11,644 bases of DNA from Methanosarcinales archaeon. Its GTDB lineage: Archaea > Halobacteriota > Methanosarcinia > Methanotrichales > Methanotrichaceae. The stretch covers positions 1 through 11,644 of the forward strand of contig JAAEEW010000033.1 in the NCBI GenBank assembly GCA_013415595.1, read 5' to 3'. The notes below the pieces were generated by a model. The model saw only the letters and a list, made by a program, of their open reading frames with translations. It made no database searches and had not been told where the DNA came from. The translations under genes were made by a program, and so were the position numbers. Positions 1 through 6,701 of this stretch are shown piece after piece. Within the stretch, counting starts at the first letter, position 1. Each line of letters starts with the position of its first letter.

Positions 1-15
1 GGGGTTAACAATTGG

Positions 16-27
16 ATATATATTTTT
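16..27 (+). promoter_or_regulatory. Possible TATA box upstream of the secreted-protein pair
   Basis: An AT-only stretch, ATATATATTTTT, sits in an otherwise mixed leader and resembles an archaeal TATA box. Transcription would be expected to start about 25 bases downstream, near 45-50, which leaves a leader of about 200 bases before the first convincing gene at 258. It is the only TATA-like element seen in the 257 bases before that gene. The assignment is by position and composition only. Confidence 0.3.
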
Positions 28-257
28 AGATAGTCTGTGAAAACTTGTTTTCAGCGCTTTGTTCAATATTGGCATCTATTATTGTTAAAAAAGGCACCAG
101 CGACATTCTGTCGGATAAGTATGCTCCGGCCGAATACGCACCTCCTACCAGCACTCCGGCTTTGCTGAAGCCTGCAGCATTCGGAGAGAGAATATCCCGC
201 GAGCTTTACATGAGCTATCAGATAGACAGCTCTGAGGCGTCATCCTGAGGCACCGTC

Positions 258-1076
258 ATGAGGGCAGTAGCGGCAAAGGCAATAATAATTCTGCTTCTGA
301 TCACGTTGAACATTCCCCTGCTGGAGGGAAAGATCGGGTACAGCCTGAACGTGGTGGTCAATAACTCGACCATGCAGTCCCACTGGAGCAGAAGCGAATC
401 CACGTCCAAGCTCAAGGTCCAGTCGGAGACCAGGGTCTCAGGAGACGGAAATTATTCGAACTATCTCAAGATCAGCGGGCTTGCCGGGATTGGCATGCAC
501 GACCGCACCCACGCCAACCAGGGTCGGCTGGCCATAAGGGACACCCTTCAGGTGGAGAGCTCGGAGAACTGGATCGACATCGAGGAGAGGGTGACCGACA
601 ATTCCGAGCAATACAGCGTGGAGATAAATGAGAGCCTGCCTACCTCCATTTTCAACAACAACAGGATCTTGTATCAGGGAGAGGGGATCCGGGTCAATAA
701 CGTCTACACCACTCGGGAGGACCGGGTGGAGACCTCTTTTCAGGCCAGCAAGTTCACCCGGAGCGTGGCCTTTGCCGCCTATCGGGATAAGGCTCTGATT
801 AGTGCAAGAGTCACTCCCTCCGGCGCCACCGAGGTGGAGCACAAGAACGCCGGCATGGCCTTCAAGCTGTCTTCTGCCAGCGATATCTACTCGGGAATCC
901 GGTTTGTCTCCGGAGACGATCTGGTGGAGGAGGATTATCTCGGCCAGTTCGCCCTGGATCAGAAGGTGATGACCCAGAGCCGGTTCAACTTAACCGAGGC
1001 TGGCCAGTGGTCGGGCTGCTGCATCCTGCCCGCATTTTCCCTGAACCGGACGTCTTCTGATGCGAATGAAGATTGA
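258..1076 (+). CDS. Secreted protein of unknown function (272 aa)
   Basis: No family was recognised. Residues 1-23 form a Sec-type signal peptide: basic MRAVAAK, a hydrophobic run IIILLLITLNIPLL, then EGK. The rest is hydrophilic and rich in alternating polar/hydrophobic segments, so it is probably beta-rich, with no further membrane segment. Several N-x-S/T sequons (NNST, NYS, NES, NLT, NRT) would allow archaeal N-glycosylation of an exported protein. Two adjacent cysteines (GCC) lie near the C-terminus. The ATG at 258 is preceded by GAGG at 247-250 with a 7-base spacer, which supports this start. A second secreted protein follows after 41 bases on the same strand, so the two are probably co-transcribed. 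From memory, similar secreted proteins occur in Methanothrix genomes, but that is recall and not something shown here. Role unknown; a cell-surface or sheath-associated function is a guess. Confidence 0.8.
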   Translation: MRAVAAKAIIILLLITLNIPLLEGKIGYSLNVVVNNSTMQSHWSRSESTSKLKVQSETRVSGDGNYSNYLKISGLAGIGMHDRTHANQGRLAIRDTLQVESSENWIDIEERVTDNSEQYSVEINESLPTSIFNNNRILYQGEGIRVNNVYTTREDRVETSFQASKFTRSVAFAAYRDKALISARVTPSGATEVEHKNAGMAFKLSSASDIYSGIRFVSGDDLVEEDYLGQFALDQKVMTQSRFNLTEAGQWSGCCILPAFSLNRTSSDANED

Positions 1077-1117
1077 TCTAATCTCTCAACTGCAAATATT
1101 CAAGAGGTGAAGAGGAT

Positions 1118-1630
1118 ATGAGAACTGCAACCTGGGCCATACTGGCCTTATTGATATGTGCCGCCTCCCTTTGCGGAGCCGAGGACGACTCTGCGAAGGT
1201 GGATTCAACGGGGAATCCTATAGCTTCGGACCCCGAAATAGACAGCCATGAGTTCAATGAATCAGCGTTCACAGAGCAGATGGACAGAGCTTGGATAGAG
1301 TACACCGAGGACTTCGTGTATGCCAGCGGAATTCTGGACAGATATGTGAAAGGAAATATCACCGCCGAGCGGGCCCTGACCGCCACGTCCAGCGTCTATC
1401 TGCTGAACTCCAGGACGCTCTTCGAACTGCAGGATATGGAGCCCCCGGAGAAATACGCAAATTACTACGACCTTACCCTTCAGACCCTGACCACCTTCCA
1501 GGATTACCTGTGGAGCCTTGGCAAGTACTTTGAGACCACCGACACGAAATACGCCGCACTCTCCAGCAATTATTACAATATGACCAGCAATCTGGCACAG
1601 AGGGGGCTGGAGGAGGCCATGTTCATCTAA
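1118..1630 (+). CDS. Small secreted protein of unknown function (170 aa)
   Basis: Not recognised. Residues 1-21 are a clear signal peptide (MRT, then WAILALLICAASL), with likely cleavage around CGA|EDD. The Cys in SLCG is a poor lipobox match because of Leu at -1, so ordinary signal peptidase I processing is more likely than lipid anchoring. After an acidic linker (about 22-50), residues 50-170 look mostly helical and are rich in Tyr, Thr and Leu (YTEDFVYASGILDRY, YYDLTLQTLTTF), with NIT and NMT sequons. The ATG at 1118 has a strong ribosome binding site, GAGGTGA at 1104-1110, with a 7-base spacer. It is the second gene of the pair starting at 258 and is followed directly by a T-rich terminator. 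The helical region could pack as a bundle, but no function can be assigned. Confidence 0.8.
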   Translation: MRTATWAILALLICAASLCGAEDDSAKVDSTGNPIASDPEIDSHEFNESAFTEQMDRAWIEYTEDFVYASGILDRYVKGNITAERALTATSSVYLLNSRTLFELQDMEPPEKYANYYDLTLQTLTTFQDYLWSLGKYFETTDTKYAALSSNYYNMTSNLAQRGLEEAMFI

Positions 1631-1642
1631 GCCGCATTTCCG

Positions 1643-1667
1643 TTAATTTAATTTTTAATATTTTAAT
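1643..1667 (+). terminator. T-rich archaeal terminator after the secreted-protein pair
   Basis: Thirteen bases after the TAA stop at 1628-1630 comes a run of T-tracts (TTAATTTAATTTTTAATATT and onward) with no stem-loop needed, the usual form of an archaeal intrinsic terminator. It ends the + strand unit 258-1630. Confidence 0.6.
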
Positions 1668-1849
1668 CTCCTTTGCAGGATCAAATGCATAGCATCTTCG
1701 TCTATGGGATCGTCGTCATCTTATCTTCGTTACCGTATATTCGTCCATGGTTCCCCATCTGTCAGCGGAAGCTAACGAAGAGCACGACCCAGGGGAGCCC
1801 GCAGTGCCTGCCTGTGGCTGAGGGTAGCCCTGCCGAAGCTTCGAAGAAT
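1668..1849. other. Intergenic spacer between convergent units
   Basis: This stretch lies between the + strand pair and the convergent - strand gene at 1900. It contains one open frame of 62 codons from a TTG at 1673, but there is no ribosome binding site, the frame starts inside the AT-rich terminator region, and the translation resembles nothing known to me. No RNA gene, repeat or mobile element was seen. Confidence 0.5.
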
Positions 1850-1890
1850 CAAAAAAATTAGATAATTAAAAAAAATTAAATATTTAGAAT
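1850..1890 (-). terminator. T-tract terminator of the COG4315-type gene
   Basis: Read on the - strand, the sequence just beyond the stop codon at 1900 has an eight-T run (1875-1868) and a seven-T run (1857-1851) in AT-only surroundings. This is a typical archaeal poly-T terminator and faces the + strand terminator at 1643-1667, as expected for convergent transcription units. Confidence 0.6.
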
Positions 1891-1899
1891 CTATGCGAT

Positions 1900-2364
1900 C
1901 TATGCAGATCTGGGCTCGATGCCGTCAGGCTCCACCAGGAACCAGATGGAGTTGACCCCCTGTCCCAGGATGTCCCCGGGCATCTTGTCCTCGGCGTACA
2001 GGTACAGCGGCCATCCCCTGTAGGTGGTCTGCGGGCTGCCGTCGTCCCTGGCGATTGTGGAGAAGTCAGAGGCGTTGAGCTCGAGGGGCACGGTGATGTT
2101 CTCCGCGTAAAACGGCGGCCAGATGGCGGCGCACTCCTGGTTGCAGGCGCTGCCGCTCACCGATGCGTCGTTTTGGAAGTAGTACAGGGAAAATCCGGTC
2201 TCATTGGTCAGGTACATTCCCGACGTCTCGTTGGTGGCCAGGCTCTCGTTGGCAGCGATGCCCACAGAGAAGGCGGTCATATCCACGGCCATGGCAGTGG
2301 TAGCCAGAACGGCGACAGCCAGGGCCAGAACGATTATTCTCGATCTAATAGACAAATTAATCAC
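1900..2364 (-). CDS. Secreted COG4315 / Lipoprotein_15 (PF03640)-type protein
   Basis: An exported protein of 154 residues. Residues 1-26 are a signal peptide (hydrophobic IIVLALAVAVL, cleavage after TTAMA). It carries the hallmark pair of the 'secreted repeat of unknown function' family. The first unit is YLTNETGFSLYYFQND (51-66), followed by C74-x3-C78 and IWPP. The second is TYRGWPLYLYAED (114-126), followed by PGDILGQG and a Trp at 141. The two Y-x-F/Y-x-x-D motifs match the family's Yx(FWY)xxD signature. Three NET/NES sequons precede the first unit. The function of the family is not established; secreted or lipoprotein forms occur in bacteria and some archaea. The start is GTG at 2364, about 30 bases from a TATA box and without a clear ribosome binding site. 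A TTG at 2355, behind GGGGTGAT, is an alternative. It is monocistronic, with its own terminator. Confidence 0.8.
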   Translation of the reverse strand: MINLSIRSRIIVLALAVAVLATTAMAVDMTAFSVGIAANESLATNETSGMYLTNETGFSLYYFQNDASVSGSACNQECAAIWPPFYAENITVPLELNASDFSTIARDDGSPQTTYRGWPLYLYAEDKMPGDILGQGVNSIWFLVEPDGIEPRSA

Positions 2365-2393
2365 CCCACTGCCAGGTAATTAGGCGGGGCTGG

Positions 2394-2401
2394 CTATAAA
2401 A
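2394..2401 (-). promoter_or_regulatory. TATA box of the COG4315-type gene
   Basis: On the - strand TTTTATAG is preceded by the purine-rich GAAACC, which resembles a BRE plus TATA box. It lies 30 bases upstream of the GTG start at 2364, so transcription would begin only a few bases before the start codon. That fits a leaderless or near-leaderless mRNA and the absence of a good ribosome binding site. Confidence 0.5.
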
Positions 2402-2472
2402 GGTTTCTTGCCGCCCTATTTCTATTTATAAATCAACATATTTTATAAATTTGCTTTCAGCAAGAGTGGAGC

Positions 2473-2512
2473 CCCGGGATAAACTGCCGGGATGCTACAG
2501 AACCATCCCGGG
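2473..2512. repeat. Nested inverted repeat CCCGGGAT ... ATCCCGGG
   Basis: CCCGGGAT at 2473-2480 and CCGGGAT at 2487-2493 can each pair with ATCCCGGG at 2505-2512, giving two mutually exclusive stems of 8 and 7 bp. The element lies 18 bases beyond the stop codon of the PASTA gene (2530) and upstream of the next - strand promoter. It could be a 3'-end hairpin of the PASTA mRNA. No T-tract follows directly on the - strand, although AT-rich sequence begins about 25 bases further on. Confidence 0.5.
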
Positions 2513-2529
2513 AAAGAAGCAAGGGGAAA

Positions 2530-3588
2530 TCATCTGTAGTCTTTCAGGCCGACGTCTGAGACTCTTGCTTTTATGGATTTAACGATCTCCTCCTGGGATA
2601 CGGTCCTCCCGCTCGAGGAAGTCCAGTCCGTGATGGATCGCCAATCGCTATTAATCCGAGCATAATCCATGTACTCCTCGATAACCGCGTTGAGATCATC
2701 TCCCACCACAAGAACTAAAATATCGTATCTCTTTCCGATGTCGCCCTCCAATCCTGCTCCGAGGTAGGCATTGCCGGTGAAGCTCAAATCCTCACGGGGG
2801 GTCAGGGGGCTGCCGGACTGAGGGTAGTAGTTCATCAAGGCCTCACGGGGATTGACCACGATCCACAGATGCTCCTTTTCGAGCAGCGGCACGTTGATCT
2901 TGCCCTCCAGTGCCACAGGGCTGTAGATATCCTCTCCATCGAGGGGAGATTGCACTAATACACTGATGGCCCGGTTGACGGATAGCTTTATTTTCGATCC
3001 GGCGGTCACGGCATCGCATCCTGCAGGGTCCTGTTGGAAGACGTGGTCTTCTTCCACAGATGAGTCTCTCCCTTCCACAATTGTGGCATTTAGTTTCACA
3101 TCTTTTAGCGTCTGGATGGCTTCCTCTTCCTCCATGCCTATGACATTCGGAATGCCTCCCAGGCTGATGGCTACCTTAACCGAGGAATTCTTTTGGATGT
3201 AGGTGCCAGCCTTTGGATCCTGAGTTCCAGGAATAATATAATTTCTCTCAATCGTGCAGTTGAACCTCTCTTTGAACTCCGGCCTCAATCCGGCTTCCTC
3301 CAGCCTGGCCGCAGCCATGTCCTTGCTAAGGTCGGTGAGGTCTGGCATCTGTGAGATATTCTGATCTTTATACGGGCCAAAGACATATACCAATCCTATT
3401 ATAATAAATATTATAGAAATTATTGCGGCCAGCTTCCAGGTTTTAATGTTCACCCTCTCCCGGATCATCTTTGATAACTTTTTCAATATTCCCATGACCA
3501 CCTGAGTGATCAATCCTGCAGCAACGCCCACAACTACGGCTGAAATTATAGGACCTTTCAAAAGCTCAATGAGGTTTAACAAGGGCAA
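2530..3588 (-). CDS. Membrane protein with two PASTA domains
   Basis: A 352-residue protein. Residues 12-35 and 53-71 are hydrophobic membrane segments separated by a basic loop (KKLSKMIRERVNIK). After them come two PASTA-like repeats, about 80-143 (MPDLTDLSKDMAAARLEEAGL ... VKVAISLGG) and 144-207 (IPNVIGMEEEEAIQTLKD ... IKLSVNR). Each shows the xPDL/xPNV opening, the A-x-x-x-L helix and the closing strand. Residues 210-310 form a beta-rich domain (SPLDGEDIYSPVALEG, LWIVVNP, YYPQSG) of a kind seen in extracellular proteins, family not named. PASTA domains usually sit on bacterial Ser/Thr kinases and penicillin-binding proteins, where they bind muropeptides. No catalytic domain is present here, so a surface-sensing or scaffolding role is only a guess. 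The start is TTG, justified by GGAGGA six bases upstream. The gene is 95 bases downstream of hdrB but has its own TATA-like boxes. Confidence 0.8.
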   Translation of the reverse strand: MPLLNLIELLKGPIISAVVVGVAAGLITQVVMGILKKLSKMIRERVNIKTWKLAAIISIIFIIIGLVYVFGPYKDQNISQMPDLTDLSKDMAAARLEEAGLRPEFKERFNCTIERNYIIPGTQDPKAGTYIQKNSSVKVAISLGGIPNVIGMEEEEAIQTLKDVKLNATIVEGRDSSVEEDHVFQQDPAGCDAVTAGSKIKLSVNRAISVLVQSPLDGEDIYSPVALEGKINVPLLEKEHLWIVVNPREALMNYYPQSGSPLTPREDLSFTGNAYLGAGLEGDIGKRYDILVLVVGDDLNAVIEEYMDYARINSDWRSITDWTSSSGRTVSQEEIVKSIKARVSDVGLKDYR

Positions 3589-3594
3589 AGAGTA

Positions 3595-3600
3595 TCCTCC
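3595..3600 (-). promoter_or_regulatory. Ribosome binding site fixing the TTG start of the PASTA gene
   Basis: GGAGGA on the - strand ends six bases before the TTG codon at 3588-3586. No ATG or GTG in frame is better placed, so this site decides the TTG start. Confidence 0.7.
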
Positions 3601-3628
3601 CGCACCAAAAAGAGAGATTAGGTGTTGG

Positions 3629-3651
3629 GGTATAAAAATTTTTGGTATAAG
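3629..3651 (-). promoter_or_regulatory. TATA-like promoter of the PASTA gene
   Basis: Two TATA-like elements lie in tandem on the - strand, TTATACC and TTTTTATACC, separated by A-rich sequence. The nearer box (about 3639-3631) would place transcription start near 3606, just before the ribosome binding site. It lies in the 95-base gap after hdrB, which suggests the PASTA gene can be transcribed apart from the hdr operon. Confidence 0.5.
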
Positions 3652-3683
3652 TATGTGACTTTAGTTATTATTTCGCCTACCTT

Positions 3684-4547
3684 TTAGCATTCCGTCTCCG
3701 CCGCCAGTCTCTCATAAATCTCCTCCACCAGCCTGGTGGGGGAGACGCTGTTCATTTCCATTCCCAGGTCCTCCGGCCCCAGCCCCAGGGCAATCCCTGC
3801 CAGCTGGGTCACGTACAGGATCGGAATGTCCAGCTCTTCTTTGAACCTGTTCTCCAGGGCCCGCTGCTTGGCGTCCAGCATCAGGTGGCACAGCGGACAG
3901 ACGGCCACCACGGCGTCAGCTCCAGCAGCCTTTGCGCTATGCAGGATGCGAAATGCCGACTCCGAGGCCGCGTCCTCCTCGGCCATGAAGATGGGGCCGC
4001 CGCAGCACAGCATGCCGTAGGGGTAGTTCACCGGCTCGGCCTGCAGGGCAGCGATGAGCTTCTCCAGCATCCGGGGATTTTCCGGGCTGTCCATTCCCTC
4101 CTTTGGCCTGGTCAGGAGGCAGCCGTAGTAGGGGGCCACCTTCAGGCCCTTCAGGGGAACTACAATCTTCTTCTGGTTCTCCTCCCCCATCAGCTCCCCG
4201 GCCAGGACCTCCAGGACGTGCTTCACCTCGGCCTGGCTGTATTTTTTGTCCAGTGCCGAGTTGACCTTTTCTCGCACCTGGTGGTCTTCCAGTCGCTTTG
4301 CGGCGATTCGGAGGTTGCTGTAGCAGATGGAGCAGGAGGCCATAATCGGCAGGTCGGTCTGGGACAGGTTCCGGGCAGCCAGGCCCACAGCTAAAAGCTC
4401 GTTGGAGCAGTGGGTAGCCCCACAGCAGTTCCAGTCCTCCAGCTCTTCCAGCTCCACGCCCAGGGCAGAGCACACCGCCCGGGTGGATAGCTCGTACTCC
4501 TTCCCAGTGGACCTGGCGACACAACCCGGATAATAGGCCAGCTTCAT
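3684..4547 (-). CDS. hdrB: Heterodisulfide reductase subunit B (catalytic, two CCG domains)
   Basis: Subunit of cytoplasmic CoB-CoM heterodisulfide reductase, the site of CoM-S-S-CoB reduction in HdrABC. The 287-residue protein has both cysteine-rich CCG modules: C9, C41-C42, C72-x2-C75 in the first half, and C142, C180-C181, C216-x2-C219 in the second. In the known HdrB structure these bind two non-cubane [4Fe-4S] clusters; all ten cysteines are present. The ATG at 4547 was chosen because it gives MKLAYYPGC, the usual HdrB beginning, with GGGAGG six bases upstream. An upstream ATG at 4583 would add 12 residues with no family support. It is the last gene of the hdrA-polyferredoxin-hdrC-hdrB operon, 61 bases after hdrC. 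HdrD-type fusions and succinate or glycolate CCG reductases share the domain, but the separate HdrC next door and HdrA in the operon settle the assignment. Given the HdrA-MvhD fusion, hdrB2 is the better comparison. Confidence 0.95.
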   Translation of the reverse strand: MKLAYYPGCVARSTGKEYELSTRAVCSALGVELEELEDWNCCGATHCSNELLAVGLAARNLSQTDLPIMASCSICYSNLRIAAKRLEDHQVREKVNSALDKKYSQAEVKHVLEVLAGELMGEENQKKIVVPLKGLKVAPYYGCLLTRPKEGMDSPENPRMLEKLIAALQAEPVNYPYGMLCCGGPIFMAEEDAASESAFRILHSAKAAGADAVVAVCPLCHLMLDAKQRALENRFKEELDIPILYVTQLAGIALGLGPEDLGMEMNSVSPTRLVEEIYERLAAETEC

Positions 4548-4553
4548 ATCCAT

Positions 4554-4559
4554 CCTCCC
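4554..4559 (-). promoter_or_regulatory. Ribosome binding site deciding the hdrB start
   Basis: GGGAGG on the - strand touches an in-frame ATG at 4553 but is six bases from the ATG at 4547. The spacing favours 4547, which also matches the conserved HdrB N-terminus. Confidence 0.65.
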
Positions 4560-4608
4560 ATCCGTCCTCCATTCTTCGTCCATTCCCCTGCCCGGCTCTT
4601 ACTGGTCC

Positions 4609-5130
4609 TCATCCTTCCTTCAGCTCCTCGAAGATGCGCTTGATCTCGTCCTGGCCCCGGACGCAATCTCTGTGGAAATCGATCTTGCCTTTGGGCAAGA
4701 GCTCTATTCCCATGGTCATTATCTGCACCGTGGCCATTGGATTGGCCAGGGGATACCCGGCGGAGAGCAGAAACTCAGAGACCCGGCCGCAGTCCCTGAT
4801 CTGGCGCATGAACATCTCCTCGAAGGCCTGGTCCTTGTTCTTGCCCCCTTCCTGCTCCTTGATGTGCTTTAGGGCTGCCACCACCGATTTGGGCCTGATG
4901 CTCCTCGGACAGCGAACGGTGCACAGCAGACAGGAGGTGCAAAGCCAAATCGACTGGCTGCTCAGGGCCTCCTCCTTCATCCCCTCCAGGACGAACCTGA
5001 CCAGCTTTCGGATGCTGTTGTCCATCAGGTGGGCGGTGGAGCAGCTTGACGAACAGGTGCCGCACTGGATGCAGTTCTTGACCTCATCGCCGGCCAGCTT
5101 CAGGACCTCTTCTTTGAATTGGGCGTCCAT
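4609..5130 (-). CDS. hdrC: Heterodisulfide reductase subunit C (two [4Fe-4S] clusters)
   Basis: Small ferredoxin-like subunit that passes electrons from HdrA to the HdrB active site in the cytoplasmic HdrABC complex. The 173-residue protein has two classical cluster motifs, C20-x2-C23-x2-C26-x3-C30 (CIQCGTCSSSC) and C64-x2-C67-x2-C70-x3-C74 (CTSCLLCTVRCP). The spacing of about 34 residues between them and the following helical C-terminal region are typical of HdrC. The ATG at 5130 is preferred because a long ribosome binding site, GGAGGGGTGA (5145-5136), ends five bases before it. A GTG at 5139 would overlap the polyferredoxin stop codon and add three residues. The polyferredoxin gene stops at 5136 and hdrB begins 61 bases beyond the hdrC stop, so the genes are surely co-transcribed. 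Confidence 0.95.
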   Translation of the reverse strand: MDAQFKEEVLKLAGDEVKNCIQCGTCSSSCSTAHLMDNSIRKLVRFVLEGMKEEALSSQSIWLCTSCLLCTVRCPRSIRPKSVVAALKHIKEQEGGKNKDQAFEEMFMRQIRDCGRVSEFLLSAGYPLANPMATVQIMTMGIELLPKGKIDFHRDCVRGQDEIKRIFEELKEG

Positions 5131-5135
5131 TCTCC

Positions 5136-6701
5136 TCACCCCTCCGCTCCGGTCTCGTCGGCCCCGGGAGCTTTTGGACGGGCTCCATTTCCTTTTGCCT
5201 TTTCTGGCCCAGTCTCCCTGCCGGCTGCTGTCTCAACTGCAGTCTCGGATCCCATCACAGCTCCCGTCTTAGCTCCCTTCTCAGCTCCGGTCTTAGCTCC
5301 GGTCTTCGCTGCCGACTTTGCTCCTTTGACTGCCTCTGCCTTTGCTCCAGAGTCTGCTTTTGCATTTTCCGCTGACTCTGCCACTTTGCCTCCTGCACTC
5401 TCCGGATTCGTCCCCTCTCCGGCCTTCAGCCGGGATGCGATCTTCTCCGCCGCCTTCCTGGCCTCGTCTCGCTCCCACATGTAGCGCACCTTGGGCTTTC
5501 TCATGATCGGCTCCAGCCGGCCCAGCCGCTCCTCGATGAGCTTTAGCAGCTCCGGATCGCGTTTGGGCATCTCGATCTTGGGCAGGGGCACCTTCTCCAG
5601 CTCCGGGGGCTCTACAGTCCCGGAGACGTCCGGCCTCCTCTTCTCGCCGGTGAGGATGGACTTGATGGCGTCCTTCCACTCCTGGGCCCAGGGCTTGTCC
5701 CTGACCTCGGTATGGCTTACTTTGGTCCTCTCCACGTCTATGCCGAAGCAGTGGCAGGCGTTGACGCAGGCTCCGCAGAGGATGCACTGGTCCTTGACCA
5801 CGGCGATCTTCCCATTGTCGTCCACGTACCAGCAGTCAGCGGGACAGACGTTGAAGCAGCCGTGGCAACCGGTGGGGTCGCACTTGACCAGGTTGGCGGG
5901 CAGGAGCTCGATATCTCCCTCGAAGGGGCGGATTACGTCCATGGCCTCGTAAGGGCAGACCAGCGAGCAGCGGCCGCAGCCCATGCACCGGTCCTGGTCC
6001 ACGTCGATGGAGCCCTTGAAGTCCAGCTCGGCCTCCAGGGCCTCACCCTCCACGGCTATGGCCTCCTCCGGGCAAAGGCCGACGCAAAGACCGCAGTAGT
6101 CGCACAGGTCCTCGTCCACCAGCAGTTGCTCGAAGGGCACCAGGCTGCGGGGGTCCTTCTCCGCCTTCTCCATCAGCACGAAGGCTGGACAGAACCGGGC
6201 GCAGATCCCGCACAGATTGCACTTCTCCGGGTCCACCTTGATCGACCCCTCTATGCCCTCCCGCAGAGGTCCATAGTCTCCCCGGGTCCTGTTGAAGACC
6301 ACGGTGATGGCTTCGGTGGGGCAGACCGGCTCACACAGGTCGCAGGGCAGACACTTCTCGTTGGGAGCCGCCTGGCTGAGGAGCCGGGGGTAGTCGGAGT
6401 CGTCTTTGATGTCCTGGTCGTTTACCGTGAACCGGTAGGCGTTGACCGGGCAGAAGTTGGCGCACATGCCGCAAAAGACGCACTCCTCCAGGTCTATCAG
6501 CACCGGGGGGGCGTCCAGGCCGGTGGCAATCTCGATGAGCGGCCCTTTTTGCAGGGCTACTTTGGGGCAGAGGGCTATGCAGATGCCGCAGCCGTTACAT
6601 TTCTTGTAATCGTAGTCCAGGACCTTGGTGGAGTCCTCGGTCCTCTGGATGGACTTGATGTGGGATCCCTCGACATCCATGTCCTTCTCGATCCTCATCA
6701 T
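5136..6701 (-). CDS. Polyferredoxin with eight [4Fe-4S] motifs, Hdr-associated
   Basis: A soluble electron-carrier protein of 521 residues. It has eight cluster motifs: cysteines at 35/38/41/45, 74/77/80/84, 117/120/123/127, 161/164/167/171, 200/203/206/210, 239/242/245/249, 274/279/282/286 and 306/309/312/316. The seventh has an enlarged first gap (C-x4-C-x2-C-x3-CP) and the eighth ends in CHC instead of CP. Residues 360-425 are a Pro- and charge-rich linker with a helical stretch, and 423-521 form a low-complexity Ala/Lys/Gly/Glu tail. No signal peptide or membrane segment. The ATG at 6701 overlaps the hdrA stop codon (ATGA), with GGAGGT nine bases upstream, indicating translational coupling and roughly equal amounts of the two proteins. 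A polyferredoxin also neighbours hdrA2 in Methanosarcina acetivorans. The likely job is wiring HdrA to a ferredoxin or other partner; that role is inferred. Confidence 0.9.
   Translation of the reverse strand: MMRIEKDMDVEGSHIKSIQRTEDSTKVLDYDYKKCNGCGICIALCPKVALQKGPLIEIATGLDAPPVLIDLEECVFCGMCANFCPVNAYRFTVNDQDIKDDSDYPRLLSQAAPNEKCLPCDLCEPVCPTEAITVVFNRTRGDYGPLREGIEGSIKVDPEKCNLCGICARFCPAFVLMEKAEKDPRSLVPFEQLLVDEDLCDYCGLCVGLCPEEAIAVEGEALEAELDFKGSIDVDQDRCMGCGRCSLVCPYEAMDVIRPFEGDIELLPANLVKCDPTGCHGCFNVCPADCWYVDDNGKIAVVKDQCILCGACVNACHCFGIDVERTKVSHTEVRDKPWAQEWKDAIKSILTGEKRRPDVSGTVEPPELEKVPLPKIEMPKRDPELLKLIEERLGRLEPIMRKPKVRYMWERDEARKAAEKIASRLKAGEGTNPESAGGKVAESAENAKADSGAKAEAVKGAKSAAKTGAKTGAEKGAKTGAVMGSETAVETAAGRETGPEKAKGNGARPKAPGADETGAEG
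5253..5300. repeat. Four in-frame 12-bp repeats in the polyferredoxin tail
   Basis: On the - strand four consecutive 12-bp units start with GGAGCT: GGAGCTAAGACC, GGAGCTGAGAAG, GGAGCTAAGACG and GGAGCTGTGATG. A degenerate unit precedes them. They encode the GAKT/GAEK/GAKT/GAVM core of the Ala/Lys-rich C-terminal tail. The unit length keeps frame. Confidence 0.8.

Noticed and set aside
45..248. 67-codon open frame on the + strand before the first secreted protein
   Set aside because: It begins with TTG, has no ribosome binding site, matches nothing recognisable and lies in what looks like the leader of the gene at 258.
1673..1861. 62-codon open frame on the + strand between the convergent units
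   Set aside because: TTG start inside the T-rich terminator region, no ribosome binding site, and no recognisable protein features.
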